This document shows, piece after piece, positions 6,107-13,946 of a DNA stretch of 15,105 nucleotides. Each line of letters begins with the position of its first letter. Position 1 is the first letter of the stretch. The stretch spans positions 1-15,105 of the forward strand of contig PRDT01000074.1 of assembly GCA_003173995.1 (NCBI GenBank), given 5' to 3'. Below the pieces are notes generated by a model. The model had not been told where the DNA came from and searched no databases. It saw nothing but the letters and a program-made list of their open reading frames with translations. This DNA comes from Candidatus Levyibacteriota bacterium. GTDB taxonomy: Bacteria > Patescibacteriota > Microgenomatia > Levybacterales > UBA12049. The translations under genes and the position numbers were made by a program.

Positions 6107-6376
6107 ATGCCTTTAACACCAGTTCAGAAAAAAGACATTATTAAAGACTTCCAACAAGCTGACGGAGATACCGGTAGTCCTGAAGTTCAAATTGCGTTAC
6201 TTACTTTCAGAATTAATGCTTTAACAGAACATTTGAAGCATCACTCACATGATGTACATAGTAGACGCGGACTGCTTTCAATGATTGCAAAGAGACGACG
6301 ACTTATTAACTTCTTGGAAAAAATGGATAAGGCTCGTGTCACAACCGTTTTGAAAAAGATTGGACTTAAAAATTAA
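6107..6376 (+). CDS. rpsO: 30S ribosomal protein S15
   Basis: S15 is a primary binder of the central domain of 16S rRNA in 30S assembly. At 89 residues it has the usual length and all hallmarks: GDTGSPEVQIALLT (about 21-34), LTEHLKHHSHDVHSRRGLL and the basic RRRLINFL helix. Its position before pnp is widely conserved in bacteria. The start codon coincides with the predicted transcription start of a strong extended -10 promoter, so the mRNA should have no leader. The translational feedback that S15 exerts on its own 5' leader in other bacteria would then not be possible in that form. Identification is secure. Confidence 0.97.
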   Translation: MPLTPVQKKDIIKDFQQADGDTGSPEVQIALLTFRINALTEHLKHHSHDVHSRRGLLSMIAKRRRLINFLEKMDKARVTTVLKKIGLKN

Positions 6377-6389
6377 AAAAGGATATAAT
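6360..6389 (+). promoter_or_regulatory. pnp promoter
   Basis: TATAAT (6384-6389) lies 8 bases after the rpsO stop. A weak -35, TTGGAC (6360-6365), is 18 bp upstream inside rpsO. The expected start is near 6396, giving pnp a leader of about 85 bases, far longer than the other leaders predicted in this window. Confidence 0.5.
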
Positions 6390-6397
6390 TAATTTAC

Positions 6398-6476
6398 TTC
6401 GAGTTTGTAAAGAACGAAAGAAAAAAGATACTTCTTACTTACTGCATTAACTCGAAATAGAAAAAGAACGAAAGAA
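6398..6476 (+). promoter_or_regulatory. Structured, repeat-bearing leader of pnp
   Basis: TTCGAGTT (6398-6405) and AACTCGAA (6449-6456) can pair perfectly. Inside, GTAAAGAA (6407-6414) can pair with TTCTTAC (6432-6438) with one bulged base. The 14-base sequence AAAGAACGAAAGAA occurs twice, at 6409-6422 within the stem-loop and at 6463-6476 just before the start codon. pnp leaders in other bacteria carry a stem through which PNPase limits its own synthesis, so autoregulation is an attractive inference. No known motif was recognised here. Confidence 0.45.
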
Positions 6477-6481
6477 TATAC

Positions 6482-8761
6482 ATGAAAGTTACCTCACAAT
6501 CACTTGAATTAAATGGTTCTCAAATGATATTTGAAACAGGCAAGCTTGCTCCACAAGCAACAGCCGCTGTTTTGGGTCGTCATGGCGGGACAGTTGTACT
6601 TGTTACCGTTGTTGAAGGCGGCAAGACAGAACTCGATTACTTCCCACTTTCAGTTGAATATATTGAGCATCTTTATGCAGGTGGAAAAATTAAAGGAAGT
6701 CGTTGGGTAAAAAGAGAGGGTCGACCTTCAGATGAAGCTATTTTAGCAGGTAGACTTATTGATAGATCTATTCGACCACTTTTCCCTAAAACATTTAAAA
6801 ATGCTGTACAAGTTGTGGTAACTGTTTTATCAGTAGATGGAGAAAACGAACCAGATATTTTGGCTCTCAATACCGTCTCAGCAGCAATTGCTATGTCTCG
6901 CATCCCATGGAATGGCCCAATTGGTGCTGTACGAATGGGATACAATCCTGAGACATCTTCGCTTATCGTCAATCCAACCGTAACAGAAAGTAAAACCTCA
7001 ACACTTGATATTGTTGTTTCACAGAATAAAGAAAAGACTGTCATGATAGAGGCTGGCGCTTTGCAGGTTACAGAAGATATTGTTGCAGAATCTATTGTGA
7101 AGGCACATGATGCGACAAAAGACATTATTGCTGCAATTGAGAAGTTGGTAAAAGAAGTTGGACAAGAAAAAATTGAAGTTGCGCAGGAAGCATCTTTGAC
7201 CGAGGCAAAAGAACTTTTTGAAAAGACCTACAAAGCAGAAATACAAGCAATTCTGAAGAATAGAGTTGAAAAAGATAGTGACAATGGTATGACGGAAGAG
7301 CTTCTCAAAAAAGTTGAAGAGGACATGAAAGCAAAGGATGCAGAAGCAGAAGTAGATAAGAAAATCTTGTCAGCTGCACTTGATGCTGTCATGTACAAAA
7401 TTATCCGATCAGATATCCTTGAAAAGCAACATAGACCAGACGGTCGAAAATTAGATCAAATTCGAGATTTGACTCTTGAGACTGGTGTCTTACCACGAAC
7501 CCACGGCTCAGCACTCTTCCAAAGAGGAATGACACAAGCATTAAGTGTTGTAACACTTGGCTCTCCAAGAATGGGTCAACTCATTGAATCAGCAGAAGGA
7601 GAAGAAGAAAAACGATATATTCATCACTATTCAGGTCTTCCATCATCATTTGGACAAGTTGGAAGAATTGGTTCTCCTGGACGACGAGAAATCGGTCATG
7701 GAGCACTTGCTGAAAGAGCATTAAAGGCTGTTATTCCATCACAAGAAGAATTCCCATACACCATTATGGTGGTATCTGAAGTTTTGTCACAGAATGGATC
7801 AAGTTCTATGGCATCTACTTGTGGCTCAACGCTTGCTTTGATGGATGCTGGTGTACCAATTCACAAGCCAGTTGCAGGTATTTCTATTGGCATGATGTCA
7901 AATGAATCTAAATATGAGCTTTTGACAGACATTATTGGTCTTGAAGACTTCTCTGGAGATATGGACTTTAAAGTTGCTGGTACTGATAGTGGTATTACTG
8001 CAATTCAACTTGATGTGAAAATCCCAGGACTTACCGATGCGCAGGTTGTTCAGATATTAGCAAGAGCAAAGCAAGCACGACTTTTCATTCTTGAAACTAT
8101 GCAAAAAGTTATTGCTGCACCACGACCAACTGTTTCTACTTATGCACCAAAGATTGCCATGTTGAAGATACCAGTTGATAAGATTGGTGAATTGATTGGT
8201 CCTGGGGGAAAGAATATTAAGAATATTATTGCAACAACCGGTGCTCAAGTTGATGTAGAAGATGATGGTTCAGTCAGTATTACTGGTCCAACAGAAGAAG
8301 AAGTTAAAGCAGCACTAGACTGGATAGATGGTATGACACGGGAAGTAAAAGTTGGCGAATCATTTACTGGAGAAGTAAAGAGAATCCTTCCATTTGGTGC
8401 ATTTGTTGAGTTCTTGCCAGGAAAAGAAGGTATGGTCCATGTTAGTAAGATGTCTACGCAATTTGTAAAAGATCCAAATGATGTTGTACATCTTGGAGAT
8501 AAAGTCAATGTGAGAGTTGTTGAAATTGATGACATGGGACGCATTAATCTCTCTATGCTTTCTGAAGAAGAGCAACAAGCAGAACGGGCGCAGCGTGGTG
8601 GTGGCGAAAGAAATGACAGAAATGACAGAAACGATAGAAATGACAGAGGAGATCGCGATCAGGGCCCTCGAAAAATGCACCCATTAGCAATGCAATTTAA
8701 GCGTGAACAACGCTCAAGTCAGAGACCAGGCTACGGTAAAAGATCAGACTTCAGAAAATAA
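6482..8761 (+). CDS. pnp: Polyribonucleotide nucleotidyltransferase (PNPase)
   Basis: PNPase degrades RNA 3' to 5' using phosphate and forms a trimeric ring. The 759 residues show two RNase PH domains (about 1-230 and 315-550) joined by a helical domain, then KH (about 558-620, GxxG loop GPGG at 573-576) and S1 (about 624-693). The second core keeps the metal and catalytic residues of the EDFSGDMDFKVAG segment: Asp489, Asp495 and Lys497 correspond to Asp486, Asp492 and Lys494 of the E. coli enzyme. The channel loop FFRREGRP of E. coli is RWVKREGRP here, one residue longer. The C-terminus is a basic tail with a repeated RND motif. An ~85-base structured leader precedes it. RNase J follows, so exo- and endo/5'-exonuclease genes are neighbours. 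Identification is secure. Confidence 0.97.
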   Translation: MKVTSQSLELNGSQMIFETGKLAPQATAAVLGRHGGTVVLVTVVEGGKTELDYFPLSVEYIEHLYAGGKIKGSRWVKREGRPSDEAILAGRLIDRSIRPLFPKTFKNAVQVVVTVLSVDGENEPDILALNTVSAAIAMSRIPWNGPIGAVRMGYNPETSSLIVNPTVTESKTSTLDIVVSQNKEKTVMIEAGALQVTEDIVAESIVKAHDATKDIIAAIEKLVKEVGQEKIEVAQEASLTEAKELFEKTYKAEIQAILKNRVEKDSDNGMTEELLKKVEEDMKAKDAEAEVDKKILSAALDAVMYKIIRSDILEKQHRPDGRKLDQIRDLTLETGVLPRTHGSALFQRGMTQALSVVTLGSPRMGQLIESAEGEEEKRYIHHYSGLPSSFGQVGRIGSPGRREIGHGALAERALKAVIPSQEEFPYTIMVVSEVLSQNGSSSMASTCGSTLALMDAGVPIHKPVAGISIGMMSNESKYELLTDIIGLEDFSGDMDFKVAGTDSGITAIQLDVKIPGLTDAQVVQILARAKQARLFILETMQKVIAAPRPTVSTYAPKIAMLKIPVDKIGELIGPGGKNIKNIIATTGAQVDVEDDGSVSITGPTEEEVKAALDWIDGMTREVKVGESFTGEVKRILPFGAFVEFLPGKEGMVHVSKMSTQFVKDPNDVVHLGDKVNVRVVEIDDMGRINLSMLSEEEQQAERAQRGGGERNDRNDRNDRNDRGDRDQGPRKMHPLAMQFKREQRSSQRPGYGKRSDFRK
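8609..8653 (+). repeat. 9-bp tandem repeat in the pnp tail
   Basis: The unit AGAAATGAC occurs at 8609-8617, 8618-8626, 8627-8635 (as AGAAACGAT) and 8636-8644, with a degenerate fifth copy at 8645-8653 (AGAGGAGAT). It encodes a run of Arg-Asn-Asp units in the disordered C-terminal tail of PNPase and could vary in copy number by slippage. Confidence 0.8.
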
Positions 8762-8778
8762 CATAAGGCTTCGCTTAC

Positions 8779-8807
8779 TTGACTGGTTCTATCAGAGGCT
8801 TCATACT
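8779..8807 (+). promoter_or_regulatory. rnj promoter, short leader
   Basis: TTGACT (8779-8784), a 17-bp spacer and CATACT (8802-8807) predict a start near 8814, about 8 bases before the ATG at 8822. Confidence 0.5.
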
Positions 8808-8821
8808 AAAGAAAGTAGTTT

Positions 8822-10489
8822 ATGCAAGATATTTTGACATTTATTCCCCTTGGAGGTGTCGGTAGTGTTACTCGTAATATGTATGTGTATCAGTATCAAG
8901 ACCAAATCCTCCTCGTTGACTGTGGACTTGGCTTTGCTGATGAGACTATGCTTGGTGTTGACTTACTTCTTCCTGATATCACATATCTTCTGAAAGCAGT
9001 CCAAAATGGAAAGAAAATTGTTGGCATGCTGATTACCCATGGTCATGAGGATCATATGGGTGCTTTGCCTTTTATTTTGCCACAACTCCCAGACTTTCCT
9101 ATTTTTGCTTCTCCTTTTACCGCAGCTTTGGCAAATGGAAAATTAAAAGAATTTGGTCTCAATAGGCAGGTTCAAAAGGTATCATTTGGAGATGGACAAG
9201 AAGTAAAGATTGGTGCTTTTGCTGCATCATTTTTACGAGTGACGCATTCTGTTCCAGATACTTCTCATATTGTTATTAAGACTCCTGTTGGGGCAATTTA
9301 TCATGGAAGTGATTATAAATTTGATTTAACTCCTTATGATGGTCAGAAGACAGACTTTCCTCGCATTGCTCAGGCTGGAAGAGAAGGAGTTTTGGCTCTT
9401 ATGACAGATTGTCTTGGGAGTGAGAGAAAAGGATATACACCATCTGAAGAGGGACTAGATCTTAGATTTGAAGAAGTTATGGCAGCAACAGTTGGGAAGT
9501 GTATTATCACAACCTACTCTTCAAATATTAATAGACTCAATCAAGCAATTGCAGCAGCAACAAGAAAGCATAGAAAGGTTTGTTTTATTGGTAGATCTCT
9601 TATTAATACTGCAGAGACAGCAAAGAGAATGGGACTTATGCATATTCCAAAAGCAATGGAAGTCAGAATTGATCAACTCAAGCATATCAAAGATCAAGAG
9701 CTTCTCTTGTTGGTCGCGGGCAGTCAAGGACAGGAAAATTCTGCAATGACTCGCATTGCCAATGGACAACATAAAGAAGTAAAATTAACACCTCGAGATA
9801 CTGTTATTTTTTCAGCAGATACTATTCCGGGCAATGAAGTCTTGGTAAATGAATTATTAGACACTATCGCTAAGCAGGGAGTGAAAACCTATTACAGTGA
9901 TATCACCAAAGAATTCCATGTCTCAGGGCATGGATCACAGCAAGATATGATGCTACTTTTATCTCTTGTTCATCCAAAGTATGTTGTGCCAATTAGTGGT
10001 ACCTATAAGCATATGGTTGCTTATCGAGATTTGGCCAGAAAGCAAGGTTATTTTGATAATACTATTTTCTTAGGAGAGGCAGGACAAGAACTTCTCTTTT
10101 CTCAGCAGATGGCGCGATTTGGACAGCGCTTCCCAACAAAGAATGTATATGTTGATGAAATAAGTGGAGAAGAAATAGAAAGTTATGTACTTCGTGATAG
10201 ACAAAAATTATCAATGGAAGGCATTGTTGTAGTCATGGCAGAAATAGATTCCAGTACAGGAAATCTTTTGGAATTACCAGAAGTTGTTGCAAGAGGTTTT
10301 TCAGAAGGAGATACAGAGGAATTACGACGAATTGTTATAAAAGCAGTCCAAAATAAATTCCGTGTAACAACGGGTAGAGTAACAAATTGGGTCTTTATCA
10401 GAAAGATGATTGGAGACATCTGTGAGAAGACAATTCGTGATAATTTGAAGCGTGAGCCACTTGTTTTGCCAGTTGTTATCGAGGTCTAA
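8822..10489 (+). CDS. rnj: Ribonuclease J
   Basis: RNase J is a metallo-beta-lactamase/beta-CASP nuclease with endo- and 5'-3' exonuclease activity on mRNA and rRNA. At 555 residues it has the length of Bacillus RNase J1. The sequence shows HGHEDH (73-78, metal ligands His73, His75, Asp77 and His78), THSVPDTSH with the next His, HGSDYKFD with the bridging Asp, the beta-CASP domain in the middle, FHVSGHGSQQD, and the C-terminal domain to residue 555. One oddity is that the segment equivalent to P-x-HGEYR in the family reads PISGTYKH, so the usual last metal-ligand His is Ser392. The rest of the site is intact. The start is supported by a promoter with a short leader. It follows pnp and precedes ftsK. 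Identification is secure; the effect of Ser392 is unknown. Confidence 0.95.
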   Translation: MQDILTFIPLGGVGSVTRNMYVYQYQDQILLVDCGLGFADETMLGVDLLLPDITYLLKAVQNGKKIVGMLITHGHEDHMGALPFILPQLPDFPIFASPFTAALANGKLKEFGLNRQVQKVSFGDGQEVKIGAFAASFLRVTHSVPDTSHIVIKTPVGAIYHGSDYKFDLTPYDGQKTDFPRIAQAGREGVLALMTDCLGSERKGYTPSEEGLDLRFEEVMAATVGKCIITTYSSNINRLNQAIAAATRKHRKVCFIGRSLINTAETAKRMGLMHIPKAMEVRIDQLKHIKDQELLLLVAGSQGQENSAMTRIANGQHKEVKLTPRDTVIFSADTIPGNEVLVNELLDTIAKQGVKTYYSDITKEFHVSGHGSQQDMMLLLSLVHPKYVVPISGTYKHMVAYRDLARKQGYFDNTIFLGEAGQELLFSQQMARFGQRFPTKNVYVDEISGEEIESYVLRDRQKLSMEGIVVVMAEIDSSTGNLLELPEVVARGFSEGDTEELRRIVIKAVQNKFRVTTGRVTNWVFIRKMIGDICEKTIRDNLKREPLVLPVVIEV

Positions 10490-10500
10490 CCTCTTTCTGT
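10481..10500 (+). terminator. Small hairpin at the rnj stop, possible terminator
   Basis: GAGGT (10481-10485) pairs with ACCTC (10489-10493) around CTA, spanning the rnj stop codon, and TTTCTGTT follows. The stem is short, so termination would be partial at best. The ftsK -10 box begins right after it. Confidence 0.3.
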
Positions 10501-10506
10501 TATAAT
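10498..10506 (+). promoter_or_regulatory. ftsK extended -10, predicted nearly leaderless
   Basis: TGTTATAAT (10498-10506) is a perfect extended -10 box. The expected start is near 10513, 0-2 bases before the ATG at 10515. No convincing -35 hexamer is present at 17 bp. Confidence 0.6.
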
Positions 10507-10514
10507 GTAAATCT

Positions 10515-12668
10515 ATGGCTAAGAAAAGACGACGAAAGCTTAAGATGAAGCTTCGAAAAGAAACGATTTATACCCTTTTTGCGTTAGGCTTTATCGTTGT
10601 CGGTCTTCTTCAACTTCTTGCCTTTACAAAGCAGGGTGATGTGTTTATTACCCTTAATGATATTCTAACTCGATACCTTGGAAGTCTGCGATTCCTTTTT
10701 CCATTTGTTTTTATCTTCTTTGGATTTTTCTTTTTGCAATTTAAGAAATTTTTTCTTTCTCGTCCACATGTTGCTATTGGTTATCTGATTACTTTTATCT
10801 CTCTTACTGGACTTTTGAAAACAGGTATTGTTGGAGAAAGACTTTTTCAAATTTTATCTGATATTTTAGGAAATGCTGGCACATCTATTGTTTATATTGC
10901 TGGCTTTTTTGTAGGACTTGTTGTCTTTTTTGACACTTCACTTGATGAGCTGATGCAAGGATTTGTCACTGCCTTAAATGTCTTACCACGACTTTTGCCT
11001 GGAATTGCTGTAGGATTTTTCAAAACAACCAAGAATCCAAAAGAAAAAGAACTTACCATTAAGCAGCTAGGAATGAAGGATGAAGAAGAGACAAAGGGCA
11101 AGAAAAAGCTTCCATTATTTGCTAATGAAACTCCTGCCAAAGAACCTGTGGTGAATAAAAAAGAGCAAACTTCTCTTATCTCAGATAAATTAGTAACCAA
11201 TCTTCTTACAACAACAAATGGAATTTGGGAAAATCCTCCAATATCACTTCTCGCAGATAGTCCAGGAGCCAAAGCAGAACGTGGAGACATTAAAAAAATA
11301 GCATCCACAATTGAAAAAACACTCCAATCCTTTGGAATTGCGGCACGTGTTGCTGAGGTAAATTTAGGTCCTGCTGTTACACAGTATGCACTCGAGATTG
11401 CTCTTGGTACGAAAGTCTCAAAAATTACCTCACTTGCCAATGACTTAGCTCTTGCAACAGAAGCTCCATCAGGACAGATTCGTATTGAAGCACCAATTCC
11501 AGGACGAAATCTTGTTGGTATTGAGATTCCAAATAGATCATTGGAAGTTGTCCCACTTCGAACAATGCTTTCTTCAGGGATAATGCACAAGAGCAAATCA
11601 AAGCTGACTGTTGCACTTGGACTTGATGTCTCGGGAAATCCTGTTGTTGCGGATATTGCGAAAATGCCTCATGTGCTTATTGCTGGTACGACTGGCTCTG
11701 GAAAATCTATTTCTTTGAATGCGTTTATTACTTCAATTCTTTTCAGAGCATCTCCTGATGAAGTGAAATTTATCATGATAGATCCAAAACGTGTTGAAAT
11801 GACAGGATACAATGGGATTCCCCATCTTTTAACACCTGTTATTGTAGAGCCTGAGAAAATTCTTTCTGCACTCAAATGGGCAATGGGGGAAATGGATAGA
11901 AGATACAAGTTATTTGCGGAAAGAGGAGTCAGAAATATTGATTCATACAACGAGTTATCAGGATTTCAAGCAATTCCTTATATTATCATTATGGTTGATG
12001 AGCTTGCGGACTTGATGATGTTTGCTCCTGTTGATGTTGAAGATGCGATTGCTCGACTTGCCCAGATGGCTCGTGCAACTGGTATTCATCTTGTCATCGC
12101 AACACAGAGACCTTCTGTTGATGTTATTACTGGCCTTATTAAAGCTAATATTCCAGCAAGAATTGCCTTTAATGTGTCATCACTCGTTGACTCACGAGTT
12201 ATCTTAGATGGTCCTGGTGCAGAAAAATTACTGGGAAGAGGAGATATGTTGTATGTTCCACCAGATCAAGCTAAGCCAACTCGTATTCAAGGAACCTATG
12301 TTTCAGAAAAAGAAGTACAGAAATTAGTAGGTTTTCTTAAAGAAAAAAGTCCAGTGGTCAACTACACAGAGGAAGTCACTGAGCAACCGATTTTGCTTGG
12401 TGGAAAGAAGGGCTCAATCATGGCTACATCAGGTGGAGAATCACATGATAGCTTCTTTGATGAAGCCGTACGAATCGTCTGCCAATATGACAAAGCATCT
12501 GCATCTCTCTTACAGCGCAAGCTTTCAATTGGTTATTCACGTGCAGCAAAGATTCTTGATCAGCTAGAAGAAGTAGGGCTTATTGGTCCAGCAGAAGGAA
12601 GTAAGCCAAGAGATGTCTTAAGTAAAAACGCAGAAGAATTCTTAGCAAGTCTGCAAGCAGAACAGTAA
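10515..12668 (+). CDS. ftsK: DNA translocase FtsK/SpoIIIE
   Basis: FtsK is an ATP-driven DNA pump anchored at the division septum that clears chromosome ends during division. The 717 residues start with a strongly basic N-terminus and about four membrane segments (roughly 16-38, 55-75, 84-104 and 122-143). A charged linker follows (about 165-255), then the alpha/beta motor with Walker A GTTGSGKS (391-398) and Walker B IIIMVDELADLM (Asp495). It ends with a gamma winged-helix domain (about 645-708, DEAVRIV...SIGYSRAAKILDQLEEVGLIGP) that reads orienting DNA sequences. The linker is short, as in minimal FtsK or SpoIIIE. The start is placed by an extended -10 immediately upstream. The RodZ-like gene follows after 13 bases, so the two are probably one transcript. 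Identification is secure. Confidence 0.96.
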   Translation: MAKKRRRKLKMKLRKETIYTLFALGFIVVGLLQLLAFTKQGDVFITLNDILTRYLGSLRFLFPFVFIFFGFFFLQFKKFFLSRPHVAIGYLITFISLTGLLKTGIVGERLFQILSDILGNAGTSIVYIAGFFVGLVVFFDTSLDELMQGFVTALNVLPRLLPGIAVGFFKTTKNPKEKELTIKQLGMKDEEETKGKKKLPLFANETPAKEPVVNKKEQTSLISDKLVTNLLTTTNGIWENPPISLLADSPGAKAERGDIKKIASTIEKTLQSFGIAARVAEVNLGPAVTQYALEIALGTKVSKITSLANDLALATEAPSGQIRIEAPIPGRNLVGIEIPNRSLEVVPLRTMLSSGIMHKSKSKLTVALGLDVSGNPVVADIAKMPHVLIAGTTGSGKSISLNAFITSILFRASPDEVKFIMIDPKRVEMTGYNGIPHLLTPVIVEPEKILSALKWAMGEMDRRYKLFAERGVRNIDSYNELSGFQAIPYIIIMVDELADLMMFAPVDVEDAIARLAQMARATGIHLVIATQRPSVDVITGLIKANIPARIAFNVSSLVDSRVILDGPGAEKLLGRGDMLYVPPDQAKPTRIQGTYVSEKEVQKLVGFLKEKSPVVNYTEEVTEQPILLGGKKGSIMATSGGESHDSFFDEAVRIVCQYDKASASLLQRKLSIGYSRAAKILDQLEEVGLIGPAEGSKPRDVLSKNAEEFLASLQAEQ

Positions 12669-12681
12669 CTACATATCTACT

Positions 12682-13320
12682 ATGATTCGACTTGGAGATA
12701 GGCTTCGTGAAGAGCGAAAGCGAAAAGGGTATACAGTTGAAGAAGTTGCAAAAGCAACGAAAATTCGTATTGGTTTTCTTGATTCCATTGAAAAGGGAGA
12801 TTATAAATCACTTCCATCTGCAGCATATGTCCAAGGATTTGTAAAAAATTACGTTGAATTTCTCGGCCTACCTTCAAAAGAGCTCATGGCACTTTTTAGG
12901 CGTGAATTTGATGAAAAAGAGCACTTAGGAGTATTACCAACAAGCTTTACCAGCCCAAAAGATATTGTTGTCAATCAAGTGAGAATCCGACAAACAATTC
13001 TCCTTGTCGGGGTTGGTCTTCTTGCTATTGTTATGTATATTTTCTTCCAATATCGTGCAGCTATTTTTAGTCCTTCCTTAAATATTGATAGTCCCAAAGA
13101 AAACATGGTTGTGAATTCACAGGCAATTACCGTATCAGGCAAGACTGAACCTAATGTGACCGTGACTGTAAATGGCTTTCCAGCGCTTGTAGATGATAGT
13201 GGAAATTTTAAAAAAGATATAACCGTCTTTGCCGGCTCAACAACAATAGCCGTGAAAGCTGTCAATAATTTTGGCAAAATATCTAGTCTTGAACGTCATA
13301 TAACCGTCATCAATCGCTAA
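12682..13320 (+). CDS. RodZ-like membrane protein: HTH, one membrane segment, Ig-like outer domain
   Basis: The 212 residues hold an N-terminal HTH_25-type domain (about 1-70, LGDRLREERKRKGYTVEEVA and YVQGFVKNYVEFLGL), which in RodZ contacts MreB. A basic linker, a single membrane helix (about 104-123, ILLVGVGLLAIVMYIFFQY) and an outer domain of about 75 residues follow. The outer part (SPKENMVVNSQAITVSGKTEPNVTVTVNG and onward) resembles the glucodextranase-B/Ig-like beta-sandwich rather than the usual RodZ C-terminal domain (DUF4115). It probably links cytoplasmic cell-shape or division proteins to the envelope. It lies 13 bases after ftsK with no promoter of its own visible, suggesting co-expression with the division translocase. 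The RodZ name is kept as 'like' because the outer domain differs. Confidence 0.8.
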   Translation: MIRLGDRLREERKRKGYTVEEVAKATKIRIGFLDSIEKGDYKSLPSAAYVQGFVKNYVEFLGLPSKELMALFRREFDEKEHLGVLPTSFTSPKDIVVNQVRIRQTILLVGVGLLAIVMYIFFQYRAAIFSPSLNIDSPKENMVVNSQAITVSGKTEPNVTVTVNGFPALVDDSGNFKKDITVFAGSTTIAVKAVNNFGKISSLERHITVINR

Positions 13321-13330
13321 TGAAGCTGTA

Positions 13331-13359
13331 TTGACACTCTTTCCATTACCATCTAGAAT
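13331..13359 (+). promoter_or_regulatory. Consensus promoter, predicted leaderless
   Basis: A perfect TTGACA (13331-13336), a 17-bp spacer and TAGAAT (13354-13359). The expected start is at 13366, exactly the A of the following ATG. This is the clearest leaderless case in the window. Confidence 0.75.
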
Positions 13360-13365
13360 AAAACT

Positions 13366-13632
13366 ATGGATACTGCCCAAGTATTACTTATTATTGTCAT
13401 TGTTCTTCTGAGCATTCTTCTTCTTGGTCTTGGAACTCAGGTCTTTTTTATCCTCATGGAATTTCGCAAAACCATTGTTAAGGCAAATAAAGTCCTTGAT
13501 GATACAGGACTTATCACAGAAAGTGTGAGTAAGCCTATCTCCAATCTCTCAACAATTGCATCAGGAGTAAAATTGGGAGCTCTCGTTGCCAAAATGATAA
13601 ATGGCAAAAAGAAAGGATCAGATGGAAAATAA
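13366..13632 (+). CDS. Small single-pass membrane protein, DUF948-like
   Basis: The 88 residues begin with a long hydrophobic segment (about 6-32, VLLIIVIVLLSILLLGLGTQ) followed by an amphipathic helix (EFRKTIVKANKVLDDTG) and a Ser/Leu-rich stretch ending in a basic tail (GKKKGSDGK). This layout, a membrane anchor then 'KANKVLDDTG...VSKPI', is typical of DUF948-type envelope proteins in Gram-positive and CPR genomes. The function is unknown. The start codon coincides with the predicted transcription start. The gene overlaps the next one, a YtxH-like gene, which often accompanies DUF948 genes, so translation is probably coupled. Confidence 0.75.
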   Translation: MDTAQVLLIIVIVLLSILLLGLGTQVFFILMEFRKTIVKANKVLDDTGLITESVSKPISNLSTIASGVKLGALVAKMINGKKKGSDGK

Positions 13633-13897
13633 GCATAGCTCAGGTTTCATGAATGGTCTGCTTCTTGGCATTATCATTGGTGCTGCATTGGTCTTTTTTC
13701 TAGGGACTAAAAAAGGTAAAGAATTACTTCGTACTATTACTGAAGAAGGCCTTGAGGATTTTTCAGAGCTTGGAGAATATTTCACTGAAAATATGGATGA
13801 AGAGGAAATGGAGTCTTCATCTGATGCTCCATCTGAAGGACATGTTGTTGAGCGTGCTTCTCGTCCTATCAAACGCTTCTTTAAGAGAAAAAGATAA
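13622..13897 (+). CDS. YtxH-like small membrane protein
   Basis: From the ATG at 13622 this is 91 residues with a membrane segment (about 9-27, FMNGLLLGIIIGAALVFFLG) followed at once by TKKGKELLRTI, the pattern of YtxH-domain proteins. An acidic stretch (EDFSELGEYFTENMDEEEME) and a very basic end (RPIKRFFKRKR) follow. The frame is also open from an ATG at 13601, seven codons earlier. I prefer 13622 because AAAGGA (13612-13617) stands just before it and the domain normally starts close to the membrane helix. It overlaps the DUF948-like gene by 11 bases, so the two form a coupled pair. The role is unknown, presumably in the envelope or stress response. Confidence 0.72.
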   Translation: MENKHSSGFMNGLLLGIIIGAALVFFLGTKKGKELLRTITEEGLEDFSELGEYFTENMDEEEMESSSDAPSEGHVVERASRPIKRFFKRKR

Positions 13898-13920
13898 ACC
13901 TTTTGCTTCTCTCTATTTTG
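13884..13920 (+). terminator. Weak hairpin after the YtxH-like gene
   Basis: AGAGAAAAAG (13884-13893) can pair with CTTT (13900-13903) and TTCTCT (13907-13912), with a three-base bulge, across the stop codon, and T-rich sequence follows. The stem is AT-rich, so terminator function is uncertain. It overlaps the next promoter. Confidence 0.25.
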
Positions 13921-13931
13921 TCTGATAGAAT
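13903..13931 (+). promoter_or_regulatory. Promoter of the metallohydrolase gene
   Basis: TTGCTT (13903-13908), a 17-bp spacer and TAGAAT (13926-13931) with an extended TGA in front (13923-13925). The expected start is near 13938, leaving a leader of about 9 bases. Confidence 0.55.
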
Positions 13932-13946
13932 TTAGTCATTCCATAT

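Noticed and set aside
8764..8803. Repeated AGGCTTC after pnp as a terminator or operator
   Set aside because: A 7-base direct repeat with no good stem; likely chance.
9468..9749. 93-codon plus-strand frame inside rnj
   Set aside because: A Gln/Leu-rich out-of-frame shadow of the secure RNase J gene.
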